From assembly GCA_029339505.1 (NCBI GenBank), contig JAQISU010000041.1, forward strand, positions 9,975,001 to 10,039,000: 64,000 bases of DNA, given 5' to 3'. Positions 50,285-58,619 of the stretch are shown here, in pieces. The DNA is from Unio delphinus (taxonomy: Eukaryota; Mollusca; Bivalvia; Unionida; Unionidae). The notes beneath the pieces were generated by a model. It was given only the letters and a program-made list of their open reading frames with translations. It was not told the DNA's origin and made no database searches. The stretch's first letter is position 1. Each line of letters opens with the position of its first letter. The position numbers and the translations under genes were made by a program.

Positions 50285-51634
50285 TTATGATTTTACAAAC
50301 AAACTAATCGCTAACACCTCACCGCGTAGATCAATTAAATTATTTGACTGGTCGGTGAGTTTGAAATTAATTCTCGTTAACGAATTATTATGGCATCGCA
50401 TGTAGACAGGATTAATTGGGTTTTCAATAATTAGGAATCCTGGAGGAGCTGTTGGTGCAAATGAATAAAGAATATATCCCTGCTGAGCTTGATTTGATTG
50501 CTCTAGATTAATTTGATAGCTTCCTTCAATTGCATCACATACTAAATTGAGCGCAATCACCGTTGAAATATTCACGTTGAACGGAGCGATATGCCTACCA
50601 CCACCATCTGGATCATTATTATACCTGAAGAGGACAGTTGAATCTGATTTTTGTAGCGCCTTGATATCGGTTTTAACAATTCTTGTTAGTTCATCAGCGT
50701 TGTATTTGGGAAACTTGAAATTACGCAGATTGTCCTCTGTGATATTGTAATCGGTTAAGAATCGTTGTTTATTGTCGCTGTTGTCATTAATTATTGTTTG
50801 AATAATTAGTTCATAGATATATTTCATGTCAGATATAAGTTGATTTATTATTTCAACGTGTTTTTGCGATTTTGTTTTCCGTAGTTGTTCTAGTTGTGTG
50901 TCATATAATTGTTTAATCTCATTAAAATAACCACGGACGTCAGTTAGCGTAAATGAAATAGTAACAGATGAGTCGGTTGTTCTTTTAATGATAAAATCCC
51001 ATTGCAATGTGTCTTTGTTGGTAAATATAAATCTATCGGCGATTCTTCCTTTTCTTATATCAGATAAATTATCTCGATAACTGGGATTGATTTCATGATA
51101 TGATTGTATGTCCGTGGTTAAGTCGGTGGCGGATTTTTCCGGTGGTTTTTCAGGCCATCCTAACACTGTTCTTAACGAGCTGTTATATATATCTACAATG
51201 TATCCCTCTGTGCTTATTTCGATCAACGACGAGAGCGTCGGTTGATGAAGATTAATAGCTATTTTTGATTCTTTTCCAGTGATTGATTTTATTCTACGCT
51301 GAATTTCAGCATTGATTTGCTTAATTTGGTACGACCCAGTTGGTAACGAAACAGTTTCCCACTCTGGAGTACCATCGGGTTTATTCTTATACGAGAACAC
51401 CAGTGTGTTATTGGGTTGCTGACCACTAAATGCAACCGATCTGATATTAGGCCAACTGTGATACACTCGTAGTTTTGCTAGCGCTATCTCCTTCACTGGG
51501 ACCGGAGAGGGGAAATTCACACTGAATTCTGGATTCGTTGATGTTATTGATATCATACTCGTTTGTACTGGGTTCGTGTTCTCCACTACTCGTTGAAGTA
51601 ATTCCATCGGTGTCGTCATCGTTGCTATACTCAT
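50285..51634 (-). CDS. Probable capsid-associated (penton-like) protein, 449 aa
   Basis: The ATG at 51,634 gives 449 residues without a signal peptide or transmembrane span. The first ~130 residues are beta-rich, with a conserved-looking module (FSVNFPSPVPVKEIALAKLR, then VSLPTGSYQIKQINAEI). The C-terminus ends in a strand motif around NFKLTDQSNNLIDLRGEVLA. I recognise this two-ended pattern from proteins next to capsid genes in animal Maverick-like elements, where a minor capsid or penton-like role is suspected; function here is inference. It is last in the minus-strand block. Two degenerate copies of its own 5' end lie just upstream. Confidence 0.6.
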   Translation of the reverse strand: MSIATMTTPMELLQRVVENTNPVQTSMISITSTNPEFSVNFPSPVPVKEIALAKLRVYHSWPNIRSVAFSGQQPNNTLVFSYKNKPDGTPEWETVSLPTGSYQIKQINAEIQRRIKSITGKESKIAINLHQPTLSSLIEISTEGYIVDIYNSSLRTVLGWPEKPPEKSATDLTTDIQSYHEINPSYRDNLSDIRKGRIADRFIFTNKDTLQWDFIIKRTTDSSVTISFTLTDVRGYFNEIKQLYDTQLEQLRKTKSQKHVEIINQLISDMKYIYELIIQTIINDNSDNKQRFLTDYNITEDNLRNFKFPKYNADELTRIVKTDIKALQKSDSTVLFRYNNDPDGGGRHIAPFNVNISTVIALNLVCDAIEGSYQINLEQSNQAQQGYILYSFAPTAPPGFLIIENPINPVYMRCHNNSLTRINFKLTDQSNNLIDLRGEVLAISLFVKS

Positions 51635-51635
51635 G

Positions 51636-51865
51636 ATTTATTTCTAATTTTGGTATCGAGGAATCATAAATACTGACCATCACTGAGAACTCACAATCTG
51701 GTAATGTTGATATTATTGAGATCATTTTTTGTTTTTTTGGGTTCGTGTTTTCTGATTCCATCGGTGTTGTCATTGTTATTATATTCATGTTGTCGCTCTA
51801 ATTTCGATATCGCGGAATCAAAAATACTGACCATCGCTGAGAATTCACTATCTGATATAATCGTA
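51636..51865 (-). repeat. Degenerate tandem copies of the 5' end of the 449-aa gene
   Basis: About 157-bp units upstream of the start resemble the first 100 bases of the gene: GTTCGTGTT, TTCCATCGGTGT and CATCGTTG blocks recur at about 51,577-51,630 and 51,740-51,785. The linking sequence (ATACTGACCATCRCTGAGAA) recurs at about 51,669 and 51,827. This gives short false frames. It may be replication slippage in the leader of the gene. Confidence 0.6.
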
Positions 51866-51927
51866 TTATCGAGTGACGACGATATCATCAATGATAATTG
51901 CGAGTATGCGGTTGATGCAATATGAAA

Positions 51928-52239
51928 TTAAAGTAAGTAATTCTGCAGTTTACTCTGGCTGCATGATGATATCTTTTTTGCTATCCCGGTTGATATACCC
52001 CCGATTGTAGCCACCGCAGAAATGCAAATTGGAACTACGACCGGGGCAATCATTGTAACCGATGCAAGTATTATTACGGCACCAGCGAGAACGCTTGACA
52101 CCGAGTACATAGTAATATCAATTGCGGTGATTCTTCGTCGGTATTTTTTTATTTTTATTTGATACTCCTCAGTGAGGGTTTTGAGTCTATTTTGAAATTC
52201 TCTGACCTGATCATAGCGACATTGCGTTGATGAAATCAT
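51928..52239 (-). CDS. Small membrane protein, two hydrophobic segments, 103 aa
   Basis: The first ~40 residues are charged and likely helical (EFQNRLKTLTEEYQIKIKKY). Two adjacent hydrophobic segments follow (VSSVLAGAVIILASVTMIAP and VVVPICISAVATIGGI), then a short polar tail. It could span or disrupt a membrane. Small proteins of this layout occur in related elements, but I cannot assign a function. The shared upstream motif with its perfect 16-bp palindrome begins 9 nt before the ATG. Confidence 0.7.
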   Translation of the reverse strand: MISSTQCRYDQVREFQNRLKTLTEEYQIKIKKYRRRITAIDITMYSVSSVLAGAVIILASVTMIAPVVVPICISAVATIGGISTGIAKKISSCSQSKLQNYLL

Positions 52240-52247
52240 TTTATTTT

Positions 52248-52268
52248 AAAACGCTAGCGTTTTCAATT
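52248..52268 (-). promoter_or_regulatory. Shared upstream motif with perfect palindrome
   Basis: AAAACGCTAGCGTTTT (52,248-52,263) is a perfect 16-bp palindrome joined to TTTTCAATT. The CTAGCG-TTTTCAATT core is repeated before four other minus-strand genes at 7-12 nt from the ATG. It may be a promoter or transcription start element of the element's own regulon. Confidence 0.55.
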
Positions 52269-52334
52269 GTGAATCTAAAGGATTTTCCTTTCAATTGAAA
52301 CCACTAGTAAAAATCCATAGGATTTTCAGTTTTA

Positions 52335-53666
52335 TTATTTACTTAAATCCGCTACGAATTCTAAGCACCAGGATATTTCTTTTCTAATGGTGTTATCAAC
52401 TGCGACAATCTCAAATTCTTCTTCTCCCCCCGCGATAATTACTGTCGCGGTGCCACCAAAGTAGGTTTTACCTTTCACGATGATATCAAATTGCTTGTCA
52501 GAGATTAACGTCATCCTGTAGATACCATGGGGCCACTTCTCGATATTGACTTTCAATTTAGCATTAGATTCTTTTACCCAATCAAAGGTCCCATGCTTTA
52601 CCCTTTCAGATTTTTCTTTTAGTTTAAGAATATCGTCGTAAACGTCGAGATAGGTTTTTTTGATTTCGGTATATTTTATCATCGTTTTATCGCGGCGACT
52701 AAAAAATGAAATCAAAAGGTGGTTAAATTCCAAACCTTTTTGCATGAGATAATGCCCGTTGAGTTGAGAATATGTCGTCGTGATATTATAACTTTCAGAG
52801 CCCTCAAAGAAATTTTTAGCCATTTCGCTGATGCGTTTTTGTTCGTCAAACGCGCTTTTAATTTCCGCGAGAGTCATGCCTGTCAACGATGTGGTTTCAG
52901 ATGTAGGTGTCCTCCCTAAAAATTTATCCACGATGGTATTAAGTGTTGTTTGTCTCACCATAAACATATTAATATCTTTGAGAGTCATTGTAGATGTAAC
53001 CAGGACACCAAAGAAATTATTAGCGACGTAGGCATTATGAGTATGCCTGATAATAAACTCACTGATTTCAGCAAGAGTCGAGTCTGCCACAGGTGGAGAT
53101 CCAAAGAATCTACCAACAATGTCGTTAGTGGGTTTTTGATCTTCTATTAGTTTAGAAATCTCGAGATAATTTGCCTTGATTTCATTTTCATTCATCATCC
53201 TTCCCGCGTCCTTGTTAGCGAAGAATAGCGATAGATAGTTTTTAATTTCAGCGAGAGTCATGCCAACCACAAGCGGGGTTCCAAAGAATTTATGTACGAC
53301 ATTTTTGCGAAAACTATTATAACCTCGTATAAAATCATTCAGCTCACGTTCGTTGGTAGCAATCGCGTCGGTGATCGTAGACACAAGTGCGCCTGGTTTA
53401 AGTTGTCCATCGTTGGAATACAGTGCAATAGAGTTTTCAGCGGCAGCGCGATGCCGTATAAAAATGTCATTCACGGATATATTACTGCTTTTCAATTTAC
53501 CCTGGCGATCTTGAAATACAACTATTTCGTTCGGGTCAACACTTGTTAAATTTAACGTCTCAGCGATTTCATCTTCTATTATTTTTTTTACATCCTCGAT
53601 AGAACCCGCAGATGTTTCCTCGGTGGGTTCCAACATTGACAGAGGTTGTCCCCAAATATCGATCAT
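52335..53666 (-). CDS. Repeat-containing structural protein of unknown function, 443 aa
   Basis: I take ATG 53,666 (MIDIWGQPLSM) as the start; it leaves a 23-bp gap to the protease gene and sits 7 nt from the shared motif. A longer frame upstream would overlap the protease stop. Residues 1-80 look like a beta-grasp (ubiquitin-like) fold with SIEDVKKIIEDEIAE. At about 120-290 four degenerate repeats follow the theme KFFGTP...MTLAEIK (KFFGTPLVVGMTLAEI, RFFGSPPVADSTLAEI, NFFGVL, KFLGRTP). The C-terminus is beta-rich. It may be a spike, fibre or tegument-like protein; this is inference from position only. Confidence 0.6.
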   Translation of the reverse strand: MIDIWGQPLSMLEPTEETSAGSIEDVKKIIEDEIAETLNLTSVDPNEIVVFQDRQGKLKSSNISVNDIFIRHRAAAENSIALYSNDGQLKPGALVSTITDAIATNERELNDFIRGYNSFRKNVVHKFFGTPLVVGMTLAEIKNYLSLFFANKDAGRMMNENEIKANYLEISKLIEDQKPTNDIVGRFFGSPPVADSTLAEISEFIIRHTHNAYVANNFFGVLVTSTMTLKDINMFMVRQTTLNTIVDKFLGRTPTSETTSLTGMTLAEIKSAFDEQKRISEMAKNFFEGSESYNITTTYSQLNGHYLMQKGLEFNHLLISFFSRRDKTMIKYTEIKKTYLDVYDDILKLKEKSERVKHGTFDWVKESNAKLKVNIEKWPHGIYRMTLISDKQFDIIVKGKTYFGGTATVIIAGGEEEFEIVAVDNTIRKEISWCLEFVADLSK

Positions 53667-53672
53667 TATTGT

Positions 53673-53696
53673 TAGCGTAACTTGTGTTTTCAATTT
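53673..53696 (-). promoter_or_regulatory. Shared upstream motif, spaced variant
   Basis: TAGCG and GTTTTCAATT occur here separated by about nine extra bases, 7 nt upstream of the 443-aa gene's ATG. It overlaps the protease 3' end. It is a variant of the motif at 52,248 and 56,223. Confidence 0.45.
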
Positions 53697-54130
53697 ATTG
53701 ATCCTTGTAATTTCCCACTCGTGTATTCGTTTACAATAATATGAGGTGGTTTCCACGGAGATCCAAAGGATTTTAATGAAATCTCCGCGAGGACATTTAA
53801 TACTTCACGGCCGCATATCGGTGGATCATTTAATTGTTGTGTTGGCAGCGTGGAATAAAAAATCGGAAACCCTTTGAGTTTCATCGAGGAATTTATATAC
53901 CGCATAAACTCGCTTGGCTTAGCTAACCCATATGAATCGAAATAGACAATCCCACGTGGATCAATCGCGTATGCAACCCAGTGAGTTCCCGATCCGCTGC
54001 TGTTATCAAGATTGATGATACCGGTTTCAACGTTATTTGGTTTTCTCGGTAATTGATCTCTCATAAAAACCCCTCTGAAGTTTTTTATCGCTAGTTTTTT
54101 AGCAGCATCAATTAAATCAAAATTGGACAT
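53690..54130 (-). CDS. Adenain-like cysteine protease (capsid maturation), 146 aa
   Basis: The protein fits the adenovirus-type C5/ULP protease fold used to mature capsids. With ATG 54,130 (MSNFDLIDAAKKL), catalytic residues are His50 in GTHWVA, Asp65 in YFDSYG, Gln98/Gln99 in PTQQLND and Cys106 in PPICGREVL. The length is somewhat shorter than adenovirus proteases, as in Maverick-type elements. The frame extends to ATG 54,259, but that start overlaps the pX-like gene and adds repeats of EEP(M/I); ATG 54,169 is another option. It lies in the capsid block, as expected. Confidence 0.9.
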   Translation of the reverse strand: MSNFDLIDAAKKLAIKNFRGVFMRDQLPRKPNNVETGIINLDNSSGSGTHWVAYAIDPRGIVYFDSYGLAKPSEFMRYINSSMKLKGFPIFYSTLPTQQLNDPPICGREVLNVLAEISLKSFGSPWKPPHIIVNEYTSGKLQGSIN

Positions 54131-54195
54131 AGGAACCATAGGTTCCTCAAGTATAGGTTCCTCAACCATAGGTTCGGAAATCGAAGATTTTTCAA

Positions 54196-54708
54196 CTAAT
54201 AAACCGTTCCTGGTATTTTTCTTAGACCCGATCCGTTCACGGATTTGCCGCTGTACCATGAATACAGGGTTCCTGGTAGGTACAACCCCTTTCCCTTTTT
54301 TTTATACCCGGATCCACTCGTGGATCTACCGCGAGCGGATCCACCAGTTGCCTTTTTCAACGCCATCCCTGCTGCGGTCCCAACGGCTCCCAACTCTGCC
54401 GCCTTCGCCACCGCTGGGGCAGCCGCTGCAATCAATGCTGGTATTGCGGCTAACAATGGAAATATACCACCTGATTTTATCATGTTCGCGACTGCAGCTT
54501 TCGAAAATTCTATTTGAACTCCTCGCTTATTTTTCATTGCATCATTGAAATGTTTTATTTGACGATCCGTTAATGATATTTTATGTGTACCTCCGGACAT
54601 CTGCGCTGGTTTTAACGTTATTGTTGTTCCACATTCCTTAGCGGATTTTGATTTTAATTTCTTGACCTGACCATCAGTCAGCTTGACACTAACAACACTA
54701 TATGGCAT
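54196..54708 (-). CDS. pX-like basic/hydrophobic protein with internal duplication, 170 aa
   Basis: ATG 54,708 (MPYSVVSVKLTDGQ) is chosen, because the open frame above it begins with a non-ATG codon. Two similar halves start LTDGQVKKL and LTDRQIKHF. A GGIFP motif, an Ala-rich hydrophobic stretch (LLAAIPALIAAAAPAVAKAA) and a Gly/Ser/Lys-rich tail (SGSGYKKKGKG) follow. Small proteins of this type in adintovirus-like and adenovirus-like elements are compared with core protein pX or with membrane-active peptides. DNA binding through the basic tail or membrane action are both possible. It lies between capsid and protease genes. Confidence 0.7.
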   Translation of the reverse strand: MPYSVVSVKLTDGQVKKLKSKSAKECGTTITLKPAQMSGGTHKISLTDRQIKHFNDAMKNKRGVQIEFSKAAVANMIKSGGIFPLLAAIPALIAAAAPAVAKAAELGAVGTAAGMALKKATGGSARGRSTSGSGYKKKGKGLYLPGTLYSWYSGKSVNGSGLRKIPGTVY

Positions 54709-54787
54709 TTTATTGTAAAACACATTTATGCTTTCGATTGATCTAATTGGGGAAATCCTATGGAAACTTTTCAAGTTTCATTTACAT

Positions 54788-56212
54788 TTACAGATTTTCC
54801 ACTGGTGCATCAACGAGTCTCATTCGTCCGCCAACCCCTTCTAACAACATTGATTTGTCGCTGAGAATAACAGCAACCGCTCTATAATCAACACCACCAG
54901 GATCTATACGAGCCCTAAAATGTATATCAACAACGGATTGCCTTGTTAAATCAAGATGTTCCAGTGAAAAGTAATAAATTGGATACAAGTTCTTAAAATC
55001 AAGCTGAGATATTTGCAAACCAGTATCAACATTTTGATCACGACCCATATATGACAGCATCCGATGATACACACGTGCTATTTGGTTGTTTCCGTAATTA
55101 AGCTGTATATCCTCAGATGGTTCTTGTTGTCCGTTTATTCTCAGTGAAACCTCACTTACCCCTAACCGATCAAATATCATATGACTGCGTTCTTGGGAAC
55201 CTAATCGATTCCGATTCTGCAGCGCTATAAATATATGACGTGGAGCTGAAACGCCTTGTTTTGATGCCAGGTGCCATGTAAATGTACCATTAACATTATC
55301 CTCTTTAGCATCAGTCGTTGTTGTTAGCCAACTTAGCAATGATTTACCACCGGTTTCCATAAACGAAAGTAGCCGCTCTTCCGTGGTAATTGATGGAGTC
55401 ATTACTGGCATCCATAATACTATTTTACTCAAAACAACTTTACCTTCATCGGCACCAGTACGCCAAATTGCATCATTGTCATTGCCTTTTCGCACTAATG
55501 CGATTGTGTGCTTGGCTCCATAGATGACTTTTCTGACATTTCTGCAGAATCCAAATATGTGATGGAGTGGAATCGCACATGAAAAATATCGCTGCTGTTC
55601 TTGCAATGCTAATTTTCGTGTTGCAAATCCTAAATTGAAATTACCATTAACACCTCCGAGAATATCAAACGCAGCTCCGGGTCTAGCTCGACGTTCTGGA
55701 TTAGTTGCTTCTCGTTGATTATCAACTGAAGTGTCTTGCGGTGTTAACACTTTAATGTATTGAAGGTGGTCAGCGTTATCAGAGGTATCCTTTGCAAACA
55801 TCATAGATGGACCAGCCGATCTTGTATAATCATCGGAGTATCTTGCTAGTCCGATTATTGTTGTTGCAACATCAACCTCGCGGTCTATTGATTCAATTTC
55901 TTTTCCATCAATGAGATATCTTGCACTTTCAAATAACGCCATTATACCATTGTTGACGAAACCAACTCGGATATTTGAATCATTTGCATATGGGGTATCA
56001 GCTGCAACATTTGTTACAAGTTTTCCTTCTACTTCAATAAATGCTTCACATGGTAAAAAGTATTTACTGGTATCTTGAACTTGAAGTTCAATTCGCGATC
56101 GTAGGTCGGGTTGTATTGCATGATAGGAATAGTATTGATAATCGCGGACGGAATCATCTTTGCGCACTGGGGCTTCCATATCTAACGCGGGATCAGCTGT
56201 TCGTTTAAACAT
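54788..56212 (-). CDS. Probable major capsid protein (double-jelly-roll type), 474 aa
   Basis: This is one of the longest intact genes in the element. It is beta-rich, with two domains of similar size. The N-terminal half contains FIEVEGKLV, FVNNGIMALFESARYLIDGK and IPLHHIFGFCRNVRKVIYG; the C-terminal half contains LYPIYYFSLEHLD and VVDIHFRA. Size, composition and position between pVI-like and pX-like/protease genes fit a hexon-like double-jelly-roll capsid subunit. I recognise the family from animal genome-integrated elements but cannot prove the fold here. The shared motif lies 11 nt upstream of the ATG. Confidence 0.7.
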   Translation of the reverse strand: MFKRTADPALDMEAPVRKDDSVRDYQYYSYHAIQPDLRSRIELQVQDTSKYFLPCEAFIEVEGKLVTNVAADTPYANDSNIRVGFVNNGIMALFESARYLIDGKEIESIDREVDVATTIIGLARYSDDYTRSAGPSMMFAKDTSDNADHLQYIKVLTPQDTSVDNQREATNPERRARPGAAFDILGGVNGNFNLGFATRKLALQEQQRYFSCAIPLHHIFGFCRNVRKVIYGAKHTIALVRKGNDNDAIWRTGADEGKVVLSKIVLWMPVMTPSITTEERLLSFMETGGKSLLSWLTTTTDAKEDNVNGTFTWHLASKQGVSAPRHIFIALQNRNRLGSQERSHMIFDRLGVSEVSLRINGQQEPSEDIQLNYGNNQIARVYHRMLSYMGRDQNVDTGLQISQLDFKNLYPIYYFSLEHLDLTRQSVVDIHFRARIDPGGVDYRAVAVILSDKSMLLEGVGGRMRLVDAPVENL

Positions 56213-56222
56213 TTATAACATT

Positions 56223-56238
56223 ACTAGCGTTTTCAATT
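56223..56238 (-). promoter_or_regulatory. Shared upstream motif
   Basis: ACTAGCGTTTTCAATTG lies 11 nt upstream of the probable capsid gene's ATG. It is the closest match to the copy at 52,248. Confidence 0.55.
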
Positions 56239-56242
56239 GTAA

Positions 56243-56782
56243 TTATCGTCGTTGAAAATTCTTCGAATTTCTTTTTTGTTTCAAACCACTTCCTGCTATC
56301 GCGTTCATGCTAGCGCTATCTGTTACCGGTGAAGCTGTCAATTGTGACGAAGTCAATTGCGCTAGTTTTTCTTCCACTGCGTTATTTATTACTTTGCTGA
56401 TTTTTGCAGGCATCACTGTAGTTGATGGCAGCACTGGTGGTTTCACCACTGACGAAGTCATTCGTGGTTTCACCACTGACGAAGTCATCGATGACGAAGT
56501 CATTCGTGGTTTCTTTCGCACCAATGATGCTATTTTATCTTTCGCGGCAGAAAATGCCTTTCCGGCAAGATTTCCAACGAAATTGATTCCCTTATCACGG
56601 ATAGCATCAATGGCTTTCATTGATAATTGTTTAGCTAACGGCGCCACCTTGGGAGCCATTCTTGTAAATAACCCCGCAATGGTATTGCCGAAACCATCTC
56701 CGTACCACGCGCGATAAACAGGCAATCGTGAGTTCACCACGTAGACGCTTACGGGTTTATCATGGTTATAGTGTATAATCAT
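56243..56782 (-). CDS. pVI-like minor capsid / membrane-active protein, 179 aa
   Basis: Residues 29-85 hold a Gly-rich start (YGDGFGNTIAGLF) and an amphipathic helical stretch (RMAPKVAPLAKQLSMKAID). A proline/serine/threonine linker with near-identical repeats (RMTSSVVKP) follows, then a basic end (KQKRNSKNFQRR). The Gly-rich amphipathic N-terminus plus basic C-terminus is the plan of adenovirus pVI-like proteins. It is immediately upstream of the capsid gene, with a 30-bp gap. The linker repeats are expanded at DNA level (56,445-56,515). Confidence 0.65.
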   Translation of the reverse strand: MIIHYNHDKPVSVYVVNSRLPVYRAWYGDGFGNTIAGLFTRMAPKVAPLAKQLSMKAIDAIRDKGINFVGNLAGKAFSAAKDKIASLVRKKPRMTSSSMTSSVVKPRMTSSVVKPPVLPSTTVMPAKISKVINNAVEEKLAQLTSSQLTASPVTDSASMNAIAGSGLKQKRNSKNFQRR

Positions 56783-56790
56783 CTTGTTAT

Positions 56791-56810
56791 AAAACTAGTA
56801 GTTTTTCAAT
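56791..56810 (-). promoter_or_regulatory. Shared upstream motif, diverged
   Basis: AACTAGTAGTTTTTCAATTA lies about 10 nt before the pVI-like gene's ATG. It keeps CTAG and TTTTCAATT but has a shifted middle. Confidence 0.45.
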
Positions 56811-56816
56811 TAATGA

Positions 56817-57803
56817 TCAATCGCTTACATCCATAAGATTTTCATCGTTGTGATTTTCAACTAATTCAGCAATAAGTTCTCGATATACATCAATGTCCAT
56901 GATACCGCCGGCAAATAATCGTCTACAGATATCAGCTGCTTCATTAATTACTTCCGGTGAGTTATTTCCGGCTCGTTTCCCTCCGATGAGAACCTCTAAC
57001 CGTGATATATCACTAAGGATGTTACCAGGACATGTCACGGTAGAGTCAAAGACATCCTTTGGATTTTTAATCGAATATCCCTTTCCGCTTGTTTTCTTAG
57101 AACCGGCTTCTGCTTTTATGTCTATTTGTTCCGGGATTGGATCCTCCATATAAGGTGGTGGTTGTAGACCGCCTTTAACCACAGCTAGAAAGTTATTATA
57201 ACCAGGGTGCTGCAACACTGTGATTTTATTCCCGCCATGTTTCGCTAAATATATTTTTGATGCCCAATCCTTTCTGTTTCTTATAAAATCTTTAAACTCG
57301 TCTTTTAATAAATTCTCTCTTATACCCTTTGGAAAATTTTCTCTAGCAAAATCAGCTAATTCGTAATCCGTACCGAGTTTTTCAATTCTATTTAATGCTG
57401 CGATTGTAAATATACTTTCAGGTGAATAGTCTCTTCCTGCAGCTGCTTCTTCGCGTTCTTCAATTTCGCGCTGAGATTTTATATCACTGGATAGCTGTTG
57501 TATCCCTGTGCGTGTTTGTCCGGTCTCTGCTGCTATCCTTTCAAGCACACCAAGAACAGGCACTTCTCGTCGCTTGCCTTCCTTAGGAATATCTCCGTAT
57601 ATTGCTCGTTCAGTTGCTGTTTTCACATCTTTGGTCGCACTTGTTATCGGAGTAAACAGTTGTTCACTTGACACAGAAAAGTCAGTCTGCGCTTGTTGTC
57701 GTTGTTGAAGTTTCTCGCGAAGTCTGTCTCGAACCGGTATAAACTTTTTAATTGCTGCTAGCCGCTCTCGGGCTAATTTAGTTGTAAGCGATTCACCAAC
57801 CAT
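56817..57803 (-). CDS. Coiled-coil/disordered structural protein, 328 aa
   Basis: The protein is charged and mostly helical: KLARERLAAIKKFIPVRDRL and REKLQQRQQAQ at the N-terminus, and SDIKSQREIEEREEAAAGRD near 108-127. A compact middle reads YLAKHGGNKITVLQHPGYNN, followed by GSKKTSGKGY and a final helical part. I find no enzyme motif. First in the capsid block, it could be a scaffold or core protein. The ATG is 93 bp from a divergent plus-strand gene, so both may share a promoter region. A weak form of the shared motif (AACTAAATTTTCAA, 57,816-57,829) precedes it. Confidence 0.6.
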   Translation of the reverse strand: MVGESLTTKLARERLAAIKKFIPVRDRLREKLQQRQQAQTDFSVSSEQLFTPITSATKDVKTATERAIYGDIPKEGKRREVPVLGVLERIAAETGQTRTGIQQLSSDIKSQREIEEREEAAAGRDYSPESIFTIAALNRIEKLGTDYELADFARENFPKGIRENLLKDEFKDFIRNRKDWASKIYLAKHGGNKITVLQHPGYNNFLAVVKGGLQPPPYMEDPIPEQIDIKAEAGSKKTSGKGYSIKNPKDVFDSTVTCPGNILSDISRLEVLIGGKRAGNNSPEVINEAADICRRLFAGGIMDIDVYRELIAELVENHNDENLMDVSD

Positions 57804-57896
57804 ATATTGTTTGTGAACTAAATTTTCAAATGTGAAATCCGGAGGGTTTCCATCATAATTAAAAGCTTAGTTATTAAATAACTTAGTTATTAAATA
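57804..57896. promoter_or_regulatory. Bidirectional promoter region with exact 16-bp direct repeat
   Basis: This 93-bp gap separates two divergent genes. CTTAGTTATTAAATAA is repeated exactly at 57,866-57,881 and 57,882-57,897, the second copy running into the plus-strand ATG. A diverged copy of the shared motif serves the minus-strand side. Confidence 0.5.
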
Positions 57897-58175
57897 ATGT
57901 ACCATCAAGCTAACGTATTCATCTTCGACAGGGTTAAACTGTACGACGCTATCCGCGAGTGTTTCAGAAATAACATCGCTGGGGATTTCAGAATTGTAAT
58001 ATCTGAGAATGGCGATGAACGATTTGTGTTAACGACGCGGCAACAAGAACAATTACTTGAAAATGGAGGCGTCGCGGTGATTACTTGCTACTACGACCAG
58101 ATCATCCATTATGCACATAACTGCATGAGCATGTCCAGACTGATGAGTATCCTTTCAGGAGAAAATCCTATGTAA
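57897..58175 (+). CDS. Small protein of unknown function, 92 aa
   Basis: ATG 57,897 opens a mixed alpha/beta-looking protein (VFIFDRVKLYDAIRECF, then ISENGDERFVLTTRQQEQLL and ACYYDQ-like ITCYYDQIIHYAHNC). It has no signal peptide or recognised motif. It is the only plus-strand gene between 50 and 60 kb, diverging from the coiled-coil gene, which may mean separate timing of expression. Confidence 0.55.
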   Translation: MYHQANVFIFDRVKLYDAIRECFRNNIAGDFRIVISENGDERFVLTTRQQEQLLENGGVAVITCYYDQIIHYAHNCMSMSRLMSILSGENPM

Positions 58176-58289
58176 CTTGTGTAACAAGTGAAGTGTAACA
58201 AGTGTTACAAAAAAAGCTAAAAAAAAAATAAATAAATTATTTAAATTATTTACAAAAGCCTATTATTTTTTTTAGTAACACCCACGTGG
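58176..58289. other. AT-rich gap between convergent genes
   Basis: GTAACAAGTG is repeated and forms a short dyad TGTAACA-AG-TGTTACA near 58,195-58,212. A-runs and a T-run follow. This could end transcription from both sides. Confidence 0.35.
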
Positions 58290-58619
58290 TTAAGATACTG
58301 GTCGCTCCTCGTTTAACATTTTTCTAAGATCACGAACTTTAGAACCAATTTCAGCTCGTTTTTGATATTCTTGGCCAAGCTTTTGACGTATTGCTTCAAC
58401 GGTGCTAAATAGCGTTATGAATAAATTAATGTCGTTACCGTACAAACAACCATTAATGTACATCCTAGGTAAAACATAACGACCCTTACTAGACAGATAT
58501 TCAATATCTTCATATTCCGAGGTAATCTTGTCAACGTCGAGACTTTCAGATAATAATACCCCTTTATTATTTAAATTTGAGATTTCAGCAATTATAGCAT
58601 TTACATCATTGATATCCAT
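58290..58619 (-). CDS. Small helical protein of unknown function, 109 aa
   Basis: The protein starts MDINDVNAIIAEISNLNNKG and ends in a charged coiled-coil-like helix (KLGQEYQKRAEIGSKVRDLR). The middle has a strand-rich patch (YVLPRMYINGCLYG). No family recognised. The upstream 40 bp is almost pure A/T with TATAAATA-type sequence. Confidence 0.55.
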   Translation of the reverse strand: MDINDVNAIIAEISNLNNKGVLLSESLDVDKITSEYEDIEYLSSKGRYVLPRMYINGCLYGNDINLFITLFSTVEAIRQKLGQEYQKRAEIGSKVRDLRKMLNEERPVS

